A stretch of DNA of 64,000 nucleotides from Peromyscus leucopus. Taxonomy: Eukaryota; Chordata; Mammalia; Rodentia; Cricetidae. Made by a program: the position numbers and the translations under genes. This document shows, piece after piece, positions 11,286 to 20,929 of the stretch (position 1 is the stretch's first letter; every line of letters begins with the position of its first letter). The notes below the pieces were generated by a model. It searched no databases. It was not told the DNA's origin and saw only the letters and a list, made by a program, of their open reading frames with translations. Where the stretch lies: NCBI RefSeq assembly GCF_004664715.2, contig NC_051075.1, positions 29,084,332 through 29,148,331 of the forward strand. The letters are read 5' to 3'.

Positions 11286-11684
11286 TGTCCCAGCCAGAGG
11301 GATCTTCAGCAGAGACCCTAAAAGGGGGAATAGCGAATGAAGGGACAAGAGACACAAAGAATTGACAGCAAGACAGTATTCTGATCAAGCTGCAAAATTT
11401 TATTTTTCTCAGGTGGGTTTTATAGTAAGCAGACCAGGAAACTTTCTTTGGGAAAAGATCAGGGGACTGTTGAGTTGACAAGCAACCCAACCAAGCAACC
11501 TAACCACAAAACATTGTTACTAGTGGTCACTGTAGCAGAAAGATAAGGAAATGTTAAGTTATTTTCTAATCACTCAGGACTTGTCCAGGCATGTCAAAAG
11601 TTTCTGGTTAGGGGCTCAATACTGGACAACAGAAACTTAACTCAGGCAGGCAATATGGCATGGCTCTTGAAATTGTCCTCGGCA
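11286..11684 (-). repeat. 3' LTR of the provirus
   Basis: 399 bp. Read on the minus strand it has a TATAAAA box (11,418-11,424) and an AATAAA poly(A) signal (11,399-11,404) only about 14 bp further on. The signal thus lies at or just before the expected start of R, as in some class II LTRs. Eight of its 11 differences from the 5' LTR sit in the last ~50 nt (U5 end, 11,292-11,336). Confidence 0.95.
11399..11404 (-). promoter_or_regulatory. 3' LTR polyadenylation signal
   Basis: AATAAA on the minus strand, conserved in both LTRs; would direct 3' end formation of proviral RNA. Confidence 0.65.
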
Positions 11685-11696
11685 TCTCCTCCCTTT
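11685..11696 (-). promoter_or_regulatory. Polypurine tract
   Basis: AAAGGGAGGAGA on the minus strand directly abuts the start of the 3' LTR, the standard position for plus-strand priming. AT-rich purine sequence precedes it. Confidence 0.85.
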
Positions 11697-12030
11697 ATTT
11701 TATTTTATGAGGGAGTGTGCCCACCTGAATAGTGGTGGACCTTAACAGGCTTGGGGAGACATTGAACTGACTCCTCCTAGAGCCGCTGCAGGCTTGAGAA
11801 AAAGGGTACCTTTTGGGGAGGAGAGGGCTTAGGCATTTTTGGTGCCTCTAGATACCAACCTCTATGCAATTCAGGTTTGTCTCTCAGGGAATCCGAACCA
11901 AGGGCTATTAAATCAGCCTTCCCCTGCAGTGCTTGGCCTTGCACCCAGCGCTGTCCATACTGGCTGATGCCAATAAGCATAGGTTCGGATTTTATGCTGC
12001 TCCTAAAGGAGAAGAGGACTGAGAAATATC
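11697..12030 (-). other. Proviral region between env and polypurine tract
   Basis: About 330 bp of 3' untranslated proviral sequence. Short frames on both strands begin at non-ATG codons or look random; no accessory gene recognised. Confidence 0.6.
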
Positions 12031-13702
12031 CTAGGGATCACATCCTCGATCCAACATTTCGAGTGGATGGTAATGAACTTGTACAGGTTTTGATGCCAGG
12101 GAGTCTATTTGTTTTTTGATGAATCGGATTAGCCTGCCAATTATAAAGGGACCCAAAGTTACAAATAACACGATGCTGACTAATGGTTCTGCAAGAGGCA
12201 TCAAAAGAGAGAACATGGATGATTTCCACCAATCATCTGCTGCGGCAGAGAAATGCTGCTTATGTAGCTCTAGGCTAAGTTTATGTAGCTTATTTATCTG
12301 GGTTTCTACCATTCCAGACTCATTAATATAATAACAACATTCTTCCCCCAGAAAAAGACATGTCCCACCCTTTTCTGCTGTCAGCAGGTCCAAGGCCCAT
12401 CGGTTTTGTATGGCAACCTGTGCAAGAGAGGTTAACTGCCTCTGGAGGGAGGATAAGGATACTGCAGAATCCTCGATTGCTACCCGAAGTTGCTTGGATA
12501 GGTGAGCTGTTGTTATGAGGGAATGACCCAGAACTCCTCCCACCAAGCCTGCAGAGACCAGCGAGGTGGCGAGGGAAATTCCGGCCACAAGGGGCAAGAA
12601 GACAGCTCTTTTTTGCTTGGGCTGGTGCAAGTCCCATCTCAAGAAGTCCGCAGGGGTCCTGGGCATAAGTTGTGGGACCAGAGTGACAGGTAGGCAGATC
12701 ATGTCCTGTGGGATAGGGATGGTCAAATTTTTTGATAGAGTGACTTTGCACCGAAAGAAAAATCCAGGGGGAGCAAAAGGATGATTGGGTAATACAGTCT
12801 GGTTGCAAAAGGGAAGGGAAACACTAGAAAAGCAAAAATCAAACTTGGAGCAGCCTGGGTCAAGAAACAAGGGTACTTCAGGGATGGGGTGGAAGCCATG
12901 GGAATTATCAGTGGTGGTGCAATTAGGGATCTGAGGCAGGGGTACTGCTATCAGGGGAGGACGTCCCAAGGCTGCACATAGGAAGCATGATGAGAGATTC
13001 CCAATGCCAGTAACATTGGCAAACATAAGGCCTTCTCGGAGGAGGAAAAGGCAAGAAAATGGAGAGGAGGGGGATGATATTTGTGTCATTAATTTTTTTT
13101 TCTTGTGTAAGGATATTATGATGGACCGTAATTGTACCTGTACATAAGAGCGCCAAATGTAAAGTCTGGAGCTAGGCCATGTGGCCGTTCGGGCCGTATA
13201 CATGGCTCCTTCTACTGGACTAGTCCATCGTGAGTCCCATGGGTCCCAAACCACTAGGGAATATCCTGTAGATGTCTTATAAAATTTAGGGCCGTTCCAT
13301 TCTCTCTCAATTACCTGTCCCTTAGCAGGAGGAATGGCATCATGAATTTTGCAGTAAGAATAGGGGCATCCTACGCTTTTTCCTTTCAAATAAGTTTTGC
13401 AATTGTGGACAGTCTGATCATACAAAAAACAGATAGCAGGAGCCACCTTGCCGGGGGAATTATGGAAATCAGTAAAGTTGAGTAAAATGGGATTCTGACA
13501 TCCTTGCAAGGGGCAATCAGTGGTAGCCAATAGGTGACCAAAGGTCTGTGTTTTAGCATAATTAGTATAATTTTTCAGTCAAATAAAAACACCATGCAAA
13601 TGGGGGTGTGTCGACCTGTCTCTGGTCCTGATTAGAAGGTACAGGCAGCAGCAAGATCCAGAATATCCAGGGAAATTCTCCCAGTTTTTCCTTCATCGGC
13701 AT
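12031..13702 (-). pseudogene. env: env, gamma/type-D Env, nearly intact with one early frame break
   Basis: The leader ORF starts at ATG 13,702-13,700 and encodes a signal peptide with hydrophobic core WIFWILLLP; it ends at TAA 13,564-13,562. The body frame is open from 13,578 to the TAG at 12,033-12,031, offset by one nucleotide, so the two frames overlap over about 14 nt and a single small indel separates signal peptide from the mature protein. Counting from the TTG at 13,530, the 499-codon body shows an SU CFLC motif (182-185), a furin-type site KQKR (305-308), a fusion peptide (309-330), a heptad/immunosuppressive-like region (about 360-385), CX6CC (Cys391, 398, 399), a membrane anchor (about 440-466), a short cytoplasmic tail and seven N-glycosylation sequons. 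In retroviruses such proteins mediate receptor binding and membrane fusion. The first internal Met of the body lies near codon 110, so secretion is unlikely as it stands. Gag and pol are far more damaged. Confidence 0.93.
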
Positions 13703-13730
13703 CTATAAAGAAGGAGAAGGAAAGGGAAAA
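13703..13730 (-). promoter_or_regulatory. env splice acceptor
   Basis: On the minus strand a pyrimidine-rich run (mostly T and C, 13,730-13,705) ends in TAG at 13,705-13,703, immediately followed by the env ATG. This suits the acceptor for a subgenomic env RNA. Confidence 0.7.
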
Positions 13731-13735
13731 TGACC

Positions 13736-15111
13736 TCAGGGGTTATCCTTTTCCCTGGGTGATTGGTTAGAACTGACTTGTTTAACTAATCTCTCGGGGA
13801 GCCAACGAGGGCCTCCCTCTGTTTGGTCATAGATGCATGCTGACCCTAGACCCCAAATCAGGACTGGGTCAAGCCCTTTCCACTGAGCAGTTAAGGGGTC
13901 TCACCACATGACCAATGCTTGGAGTTTGTGGATCCGCTGCAGACCTTTCATTCTTGTCCAAGGTAAGGAAATTAAGGACAAAAAGTACATGATGTAAAAG
14001 ATTTTGGGGGATGCCTCGCATATCATACAGGCTTCCCTTCTTTAATTTATGAAGCATGGATTTTAGAGTCTGATGAGCACGTTCAACAATGCCCTGGCCC
14101 TGGGGGTTGTAAGGAATGCCAGTGACATGCTTAATCTGAAGTTGTTGGCAAAAAAAGATTGAATTTTTTTTCCAGTATATCCTGGGCTATTATCAGTTTT
14201 TATAACTTTAGGCTTTCCTAGGACAGAAAAGCATTGTAAAATATGGGAGATAACATTTTTGGAGGCCTCTTCAGCCTGGAGAGAGGCAAATATAAAACCA
14301 CTAAAGGTATCAACTGTAACATGTGTGTATTTAAGTTTACCAAATTCAATTAAATGAGTAACATCCATTTGCCAAATTTCATTGGGAACCAAGCCCCGGG
14401 GGTTAACTCCCAGATGTTGAACAGGGAGGGAGACAGCACAGTCAGTGCAATTTTTAACAGTTTCTCGGGCCTGTTCTCGGGTAAGCTTAAACAACAAAGG
14501 GAATGAGCATTTAAATGGTGAAGAGAGTGTGCTTGGGCAGCCTGAGAAAGGGATCCTGTGAGAACAGGAAAAACTATTTGTGTGGCGGCATCAGCCAATG
14601 CATTTCCTTCAGATAGAGAACCAGGCAATTTTAAATGGGCCCGTAGATGGCCAATAAAAAAGGAGCACTGTCTAGCCATAATCAAGGAGCACAGCTGAAG
14701 AAAAAGTGGAGCTGCATTGGTAGAGGGTTTAATAAAGGGAACAGTTTCCAATAAAGGAACAGAATGGGCAACATAAGCACTATCAGTATACAAATTAAAG
14801 GGCTGAGAATGAAATAACTGAAAAACTTGAATGACTGCATGAAGTTCAACAAGCTGTGTTGAGGAGAGGCAGGAGGTAGCCTTTCCATCCACAATATAGG
14901 CAGCAACACCATTGGCTGAGCTATCTGTAAATACCAGGGGAACCTCCCTTATAGGTTGTGAGGTAGTTAATTTAGAGAAAATAAAGGGATGAATTCTGGC
15001 AAACTGTACAAGGGATCACTAGGATAATGGTTATCGATAGTACCAAGGAAGGAGGAGCAGGCAATTGGCCACTCATCATTTGTTTGAAGCAGCCAATTCT
15101 GGAGTATAGGG
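13736..15111 (-). pseudogene. pol: pol remnant: RT connection, RNase H and integrase
   Basis: Starts in the RT connection region (FLGTIDNHYPSDP), then RNase H with VFTDSSANG (Asp near 14,928), VELHAVIQ (Glu near 14,847), LYTDSAYVAHS (Asp near 14,784) and GNALADAAT. Integrase follows: zinc-finger block with HHLNAH and KNCTDC, catalytic Asp in WQMDVTH, Asp in IKTDNS, the Glu-containing [13 protein letters not shown], and the C-terminal domain with GPRWLPERLV, ending at TGA 13,738-13,736. These motifs are betaretroviral. Breaks: a frame change near 15,010-15,025, one at the RNase H/integrase boundary (about 14,490), one in A/T homopolymers (about 14,147-14,172), and a stop/frame change near 13,870-13,915. 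Protease and the RT fingers/palm are deleted. No active enzyme is expected. Confidence 0.93.
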
Positions 15112-15693
15112 GACAGCTATGGAGTCAGGATCTTTTCCAAAGTATTGGCGACTTGTTTCTCTGCCCCTAGTAATTATATTGGCCATTAAAGATGGATAAG
15201 TGGCTAGCACCTTTGAGGGAGAGGTGGGTAGGTGGACCCAGAGTAGGGTATTCCCTCTTTTTTCTTCTCTGATGGTTATTTGTTGCCAGAAGACTAGACA
15301 TGGGGGGTCCAGGAATATTAATATTGACAGAATGACAGGCAGAAGGTGGACAGGAATACTCTTTCAGGGCTTTTTCTCCCACCTTAATTAATTTTTGAAC
15401 ATCAGGGGAATGATTATAAGTTTTTAAGACATCATTAATTAAATTCCAGTAGGAAAAGGTTTGGATGGGGACCTTTTCAGGACCAAAGGTCTGGTAAAAA
15501 TCATTTAAACAGTCACTAACCTGTCTCCAGCGTTTTTCATCTAGGGTTCCTTCTTAAGGAAACCAAGGACAGACATCTCCAATATAGTCAAGAAATTTTT
15601 TTAAGTCTTTCTTTTTAACCCTAATTTCTCGTGTCTTGAGAGATGGTTCAGTCCCGAAATAAACAAATCCTGTTTACTAAATGCTTGTCCCAT
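15112..15693 (-). pseudogene. gag: gag remnant, matrix (MA) region
   Basis: The start codon at 15,693-15,691 opens a frame beginning MGQAFSKQ, typical of a myristoylated betaretroviral Gag. The start frame ends after about 30 codons. A second frame continues the matrix domain with the recognisable block DVCPWFP, then an in-frame TAA at 15,556-15,554, then EGTLDEKRW, and runs on through FGPEKVPIQTFSYWNL and a region rich in Pro and Ser. So there is at least one frame change (near 15,640) and one stop. Capsid and nucleocapsid are absent: the sequence passes into pol near 15,110. In intact relatives this protein builds the inner shell and targets the plasma membrane. It is not functional here. 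Confidence 0.85.
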
Positions 15694-15698
15694 GGTAA

Positions 15699-15707
15699 AC
15701 TTACCTT
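15699..15707 (-). promoter_or_regulatory. Proviral major splice donor
   Basis: AAG^GTAAGT on the minus strand, a full consensus donor, ends 6 nt before the gag start codon. With the acceptor at 13,703-13,704 it would remove about 2.0 kb and yield an env message. Confidence 0.75.
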
Positions 15708-15871
15708 GCGTTGTCACGTTAAAACTTCTCCGGATCTGACTCACGGCCAGGCGTTTCCGTTGCGATCACTGACCGGACCTTTGCTCGTGGAGCCATCTTC
15801 CATGGTGGTCCAACTCTTAGGTAGGCTTGCCTTGGTGTGTGATGACATTCACCACTCCTCCACGTCCTCGA
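15708..15871 (-). other. Proviral 5' leader
   Basis: Region between primer site and splice donor, where the packaging signal would be expected. It contains two short upstream ATGs near 15,800, which open a frame of only a few dozen codons. Confidence 0.6.
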
Positions 15872-15889
15872 GCCCCATGTTAGGCGCCA
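15872..15889 (-). promoter_or_regulatory. Primer binding site, lysine-tRNA type
   Basis: Two nucleotides past the 5' LTR the minus strand reads TGGCGCCTAACATGGGGC. This matches the tRNA-Lys(1,2) primer site of class II retroviruses at 16 of 18 positions by my reading (expected TGGCGCCCAACGTGGGGC). Confidence 0.85.
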
Positions 15890-15891
15890 GT

Positions 15892-16290
15892 TGTCCCCAC
15901 CAGTGGGATCTTCAACAGAGACCTTAGAAGGGGGAATGGCAAATGAAGGGACAAGAGACACAAAGAATTGACAGCAAGACAGTATTCTGATCAAGCTGCA
16001 AAATTTTATTTTTCTCAGGTGGGTTTTATAGTAAGCAGACCAGGAAACTTTCTTTGGGAAAAGATCAGGGGACTGTTGAGTTGACAAGCAACCCAACCAA
16101 GCAACCTAACCACAAAACGTTGTTACTAGTGGTCACTGTAGCAGAAAGATAAGGAAATGTTAAGTTATTTTCTAATAACTCAGGACTTGTCCAGGCATGT
16201 CAAAAGTTTCTGGTTAGGGGCTCAATACTGGACAACAGAAACTTAACTCAGGCAGGCAATACGGCATGGCTCTTGAAATTGTCCTCGGCA
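15892..16290 (-). repeat. 5' LTR of the provirus
   Basis: 399 bp, same boundaries and signals as the 3' LTR: TATAAAA at 16,024-16,030 and AATAAA at 16,005-16,010. Transcription would be expected to start about 25-30 nt past the TATA box, near 15,995-16,000, and run leftwards. Confidence 0.95.
16024..16030 (-). promoter_or_regulatory. 5' LTR TATA box
   Basis: TATAAAA on the minus strand inside U3; the same heptamer is conserved in the other LTR. Confidence 0.7.
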
Positions 16291-16296
16291 GAAACT
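16291..16296. repeat. Provirus target-site duplication (5' side)
   Basis: GAAACT, identical to 11,280-11,285. Confidence 0.95.
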
Positions 16297-16959
16297 AAAA
16301 ACAGTACCTTATCAACCCATGTATTGCAAAGTGTATGTGTTTCTTGCAATAAGTTTTCCAAAACAATCCTTTACCTTGTGGTTATGTCTATCCTTGATGT
16401 TAAGGTATGCTTCTTGTATGAAGAAGAAGGTTTGGTCCTATTTATACATCCATTCTGTTAGTATGTGCCTATTTATTGGGAAATTCAGAACACTGATTTT
16501 GAGAATGTCAATGAACGATGTTTGTTGATTCTTGTTATGTTGTTGTTGATGGTGGTGGAGGTGGTGGTGGTATGTTTCAGGATTTCCCATTTCTTGATTT
16601 GCTGTCATGAGACTATTTATTCTTTGTGTTTTCTTGGGTATGGTCAACTTTTCATTTTGAGTGTCCCTTCTAGCAACTTTTATATGGTTGGATTTATAAA
16701 AATATATTGTTTAAATTTGGTTTTATCATGAAATGTCTTATTTTTTTCATTGACTATGATTGAATTTTTCTTAGTTACAGTATTCTTGGCTGGTGTCTTT
16801 TGTCACTTTTAGTTTGTACAATATCTCTTCCAGCCTTTATGGCTATTAGGGTCTCCATTGAGAATCAGATGTTATTCTAGGTCTGCCTTTATATCACTTG
16901 GTCTTTTTCCTTTGCATCTTTTAATGTTATTTCTTTGGTCATTATGTTTAGTGTTTTGT

Positions 16960-17115
16960 TTTATCTTTCAAGACAGGTTTTCTTTGTGTAGTTTTGGTGC
17001 CTGTTCTGAATCTCTGTCTATAGACCAGGCTGGCCTCGAATTCACAGAAATCCGCCTGACTCTGCCTCCAAAGTGGTGGGCTTTAAGGCGTGTACCACTG
17101 CCATCCAGCAATGTG
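16960..17115 (-). mobile_element. Old B1 SINE inside L1
   Basis: Antisense B1: 'agaccaggctggcctcgaat', 'cacagaaatccgcctgactc', 'aaggcgtgtaccactgccat'. Diverged from the younger copies in the window. Confidence 0.85.
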
Positions 17116-17504
17116 TATTGTTTCGATTGTTATATGCCTAGTAGAATTTTTTTCTGGCCCATTTTCTCTTGGGTTCTGTATGTTCTTATTCCTCTGATTT
17201 TGTCTAAAGTATTTTATGTGCCTTTGACTGGGTTTTTATTCTTCCTATGTTCCTATTATTCTTAGATTTGGTTTATTTATTGTGTTCTGATTTCCTAGAT
17301 ATTTTGTATCATGATTTTTTTAGGCTTACTATTTTCTTTGACCAAGGTATTTATTTCTTCTATTGTATCTTCATTCCTGAGATTCTTTTATCTCATATTT
17401 TGTTGATGAGGCTTGCCTCTGAGGTTCTTGTTTTAGTTCCTAAATTTTTCATTTCCAGATTTTCCTCAGAGATTTCTTGATTGATTCTATTTCCACTTTC
17501 AGGT

Positions 17505-17536
17505 CTTCAATTGTTTTATTAATAAAACAATTGAAG
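17505..17536. repeat. Perfect 32-bp palindrome
   Basis: Arms CTTCAATTGTTTTATT and AATAAAACAATTGAAG meet with no spacer between 17,520 and 17,521. Confidence 0.97.
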
Positions 17537-18060
17537 GAATGTATTCATTTCTTCTTTAAGGACCTTTATCACTTTTATGAAGGTCATTTTAAGGCCTTTG
17601 TCTTATGATTTACATCTTTAGAATTTCGTTGTTGTTGTTGCAATTTTCAAGACCTATTCTGATAGGGTTGTTGGGCTCTCATATTGTCATGGCTGTTATT
17701 GATTTTCCATTTATGCTGTTAGCTAATGCATCTGTGTTTGGGATGACTATAATTCTAAGTACTAATATCCAATCTTGTCTTTGTCAAGTGTGTGTTTGGT
17801 GCCTTGATTTCTGTTAACCTGTCTACTTCTTAGGATAATATGGTGGTTACATGTTGCATGATATATAATTCTTCTGAGATCCTGCTAGGTGTGGCCACTG
17901 AGAGTTCTTGGTAAGTGTTTCTAGGTTTTGTAAGCTGACACTTAGATATGGGAATGGGCTGGGAGTCAGGGATGAGGGATTCCACACAAGGGAGGAAAGC
18001 AAAGGGCTACTCAATGAAGTATAAAGGTAGCATGTTGAGTTAGCAAGAGATTGAAGCATA

Positions 18061-19507
18061 TGAGAGTAAAACTACAATGAATATAAATAAGAAATTGCAT
18101 TCCCAATTTGGATAAAGTCAGAGATCAAAACTTTGAACAGGTTTTTCAATTAAAATAGAACTTTGTTTTTAATATGCTTCGGATAGAAATTTATAGCTTT
18201 TCTGATTTCTCTCTACAATTCAGAGATAAGCCCATCAGATATAATGAATATAGCTACAAGTTTGATAAAATATTATATGCTGCTAAATACATAAAACACC
18301 CAACAGCTAAGAAACTGGAATCAGAAAACAATAGTGCAAGGTATACTGTAGATCTCTAGCAGTGAACAAAGGAATAGATTATTTAGAAGACTTTCCAATT
18401 TGTCTTATTTGAATAAGGCAAACATATCTTCTTTGGTTTTAAATACAGAACCCAACAGCTTATTCTTTTTGGCAAGATGGAATGATTGATTTTGCATCTC
18501 CATTCCAAATGACAGCAGTTAAGTAAAACTCATTTAGTTGCCACTTTTGAGGTCTAGTGTGACCTTGTAATTTATCTAAAGCATAAAGCGTAATTTCTCA
18601 ATTCTAGGTCACTGCTAAGTTAAATTTGATACTTAAAGAAAAGCCCCTTTTCAGTTCTAACAAGCTGGAAAAGTACTAGGAGATGAGACAAGGAAGAATT
18701 GCTTAAGTCTTTGAAATAATTATGTTTAACTCTCCTGACAGTGTGGATGTGTATCTCATTCAATACCCATATCTGTAGTTTCACTTTGCTACATCTTAGA
18801 AACTATCCCCAGAGCTATTTTCTGTGGATGTATTTATAGTAATGACTCTGATTTACAGGGCAATATATAACCCCTTTCTCATCACTCTCTCTAGACCCTG
18901 ATATAGGACTAATTTAAATGACAAAAATCTAAAGCAAGACTGTGTCATATTTCTAGTTTCTTGAACTCCAAAATTTGTTCAGCTGTATGAGAGATAAGAT
19001 GACATGGAATGCTTTTTCATTAAGTGCTTAGTAAACTACCCATACTCTTTGTCAGGTCTAGGTCTGAAAATTCCTGGATATGGTAGGATATATTACAATC
19101 TTGCCACAGAAATGGGATTTATATAATAGATTCACTAAGTACATAAATTTGGCATGGTCAAAAGAGTGTTATTGTTTCTCCATTTTGTTGATACCTAAAA
19201 GATTTTAACATCTGGTAGCACCTGAGATCTTTCTTTTTAAAATGCTATAATTATTTTCTTATGTCTAGAATTACAATGGAAACTTCTAAACTGTCACAAT
19301 ATTTTAATTAGATAAAAAGATGCATACTATTTCATGAGTAATGGTAATCAAAAGGTGAAATTATTTAATTTTGATTGTTGATCATGTATCTAATGCAATG
19401 CCACCACTCTATAGAACAAAACAGTGCCATGTTAGTTTTCACCAACTTCTTCCTCAGTGCCACAATGTCCAAAGCATGGCAAGACTTACACATATTCTCT
19501 TTTGTAC
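18061..19507. other. Unassigned AT-rich stretch
   Basis: No recognisable gene or repeat. Confidence 0.4.
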
Positions 19508-19885
19508 AATTAAAACAACAAGCTTGTGATGACTAATCTTCATTGTCAACATGATGGCATTAAAAATCACCATACATATGCACCTCTGAGAGTCTGTATG
19601 AAGGTAATTCCAGAACAAGTTAACAAGCAGGAAAGAAAGATGTAATCCTACTGTGACTGAAACTGTGTGGCATGGTGTAGTCTAGGACTGAATATAAATG
19701 TTGAAAGAGAGCTGAATACTGGTCTCCTTTCTTCCTCATGGTAAACACTGTGTGACCAGCTGTTCTAGTTTCCTGCTGTCATGTATGACCTGTCATGATG
19801 GGCTGAATACTCAAAGTTTAAGATAAATTCTTATTTAAATTGCTTTGGTCATATGTTTTGCTCAAATAACATAAAAGTAACAAAA
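19508..19885 (+). mobile_element. ORR1/MT-type MaLR LTR
   Basis: Opens with 'tgtgatgactaatcttcatt', holds 'aggaaagaaagatgtaat' mid-element and ends in the eroded MaLR tail ('taagataaattcttatttaa', 'ttgctttggtcat', 'aaaagtaaca'). No clear duplication. Confidence 0.6.
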
Positions 19886-20929
19886 ACATGTAAGTAGAAT
19901 CCTGGCTTTTTGAGTCACTGGTTATGAGACCACAATCAAGATAACTACCCTGCTCTCCCTTTCTTGTCTTATCTAAGTTAGAAGTTATTGTATTATATAT
20001 TTCCAAAGATTTGGAAAAATTAAAATACTTATATATAGAACTTAATACCTCTACAGTTTTTATATTTTATCATTTTAAGTACTTTTTTTATTTTAATGAT
20101 TTCATTATCATTTTGATCCCTGCAGTCCCATTAGCTCAAGCTATTAGTGATTACTACCTAACCATTAAAATTATTTCATGGTTTACTGTGGTCGAATAGT
20201 CTGTATATCACACAGTTAACAAAATAAGTCCTCTAAATATTAAGTATGAGGCATGGTTTGCCTAACAATCTGGCAGGTGGCCATAGAATTGAGGAACATC
20301 ATTAGACAGTCCCACCCAGTGCTGAACATTGTAAATGCTGAAACTCTTCAATCTCAAGTATGTTCCTGTATCCCATACATACCTTTCAATTTCAGATTCC
20401 CTGATTAATGATTAGCATAGGTTTCTACTCTTTAATTCACTTAAGCTCTGGGAAATTGATCCAACTGTTATCCTTGATAAATATCTTATTTCTAACCTTA
20501 TGATGAGTGGAGAATCCTTTTCTGTACTTCCCATTTATATGTAAAATTTCTTGAATGCATCATCATGATTCTCCTGTGTGTGCTTCGATATCCCATTATC
20601 ACCATGAGTACAAGAGCAAAAGTTGTATCTTTGGTGAATGATAACACAGATTAAATGGAGTGAATGCACAAAAATATTTATTCAAATAAACACAGGAATG
20701 AAAATGAAAAGAGTGTTCAATTTACTGCTGTCCCTGTAGTTTTTGTTAGTACTAGATTATTGTATTTTCTACCTGGCTTCTAAAAGTTGAAGCACTAGAA
20801 GTTCAGTTCTTGACACTCTAACATTTTATAATATTTTTCATCTTCATGTCTCAACCACATCACATATTTAAGTATTTTCTCAAGTCTAAATTGTTCTTTT
20901 TCATGTCTTATTTTTTCTATGAGGTTCTG
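19886..20929. other. Unassigned AT-rich stretch
   Basis: No recognisable gene or repeat. Confidence 0.4.

Larger units (their letters stand above)
11286..16290 (-). mobile_element. Class II (betaretrovirus-like) endogenous provirus
   Basis: A 5,005-bp provirus in minus orientation. Two 399-bp LTRs begin TGCCGAGG and end GGGACA when read on the minus strand. A perfect 6-bp target duplication GAAACT lies at 11,280-11,285 and 16,291-16,296; six bases is usual for ERVK. Order in sense direction: 5' LTR, lysine-tRNA-type primer site, splice donor, gag 5' remnant, deletion, pol 3' part (RT connection, RNase H, integrase), splice acceptor, env, polypurine tract, 3' LTR. Most of gag, all of pro and most of RT are missing. 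Gag and pol carry stops and frame changes; env is nearly open. The LTRs differ at 11 of 399 aligned positions (about 2.8%), indicating a fairly recent insertion. Not replication competent as it stands. Confidence 0.97.
16297..18060 (-). mobile_element. Old L1, ORF1 to start of ORF2, antisense
   Basis: On the plus strand one reads antisense L1 words: 'tttatacatccattctgtta', 'gttttcttgggtatggtcaa', 'tttaaatttggttttatcat', 'ataggtctgcctttatat'-like sequence, and the ORF1 antisense stretch around 17,200-17,800. Frames are broken. It carries an old B1 insertion and a perfect 32-bp palindrome. The right limit is approximate. Confidence 0.7.

Noticed and set aside
11200..11490. 96-codon minus-strand frame in the 3' LTR, also present in the 5' LTR (15,719-16,096), considered as an LTR-encoded gene such as a superantigen
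   Set aside because: It begins at TTG, runs through different sequence in each LTR context, and shows no membrane-protein pattern; it appears fortuitous.
12323..12808. 161-codon minus-strand frame within env
   Set aside because: Out-of-frame shadow of the Env body, with no motifs of its own.
13560..13590. Programmed ribosomal frameshifting joining env leader and body
   Set aside because: The required shift is in the +1 direction and no correctly phased slippery site or stimulator is apparent; env is normally made without frameshifting.
10690..18060. A single L1 split by the provirus
   Set aside because: The left piece is plus-strand L1 3' end and the right piece is minus-strand L1 5' half; neither simple insertion nor twin priming gives that order, so they are treated as separate copies.
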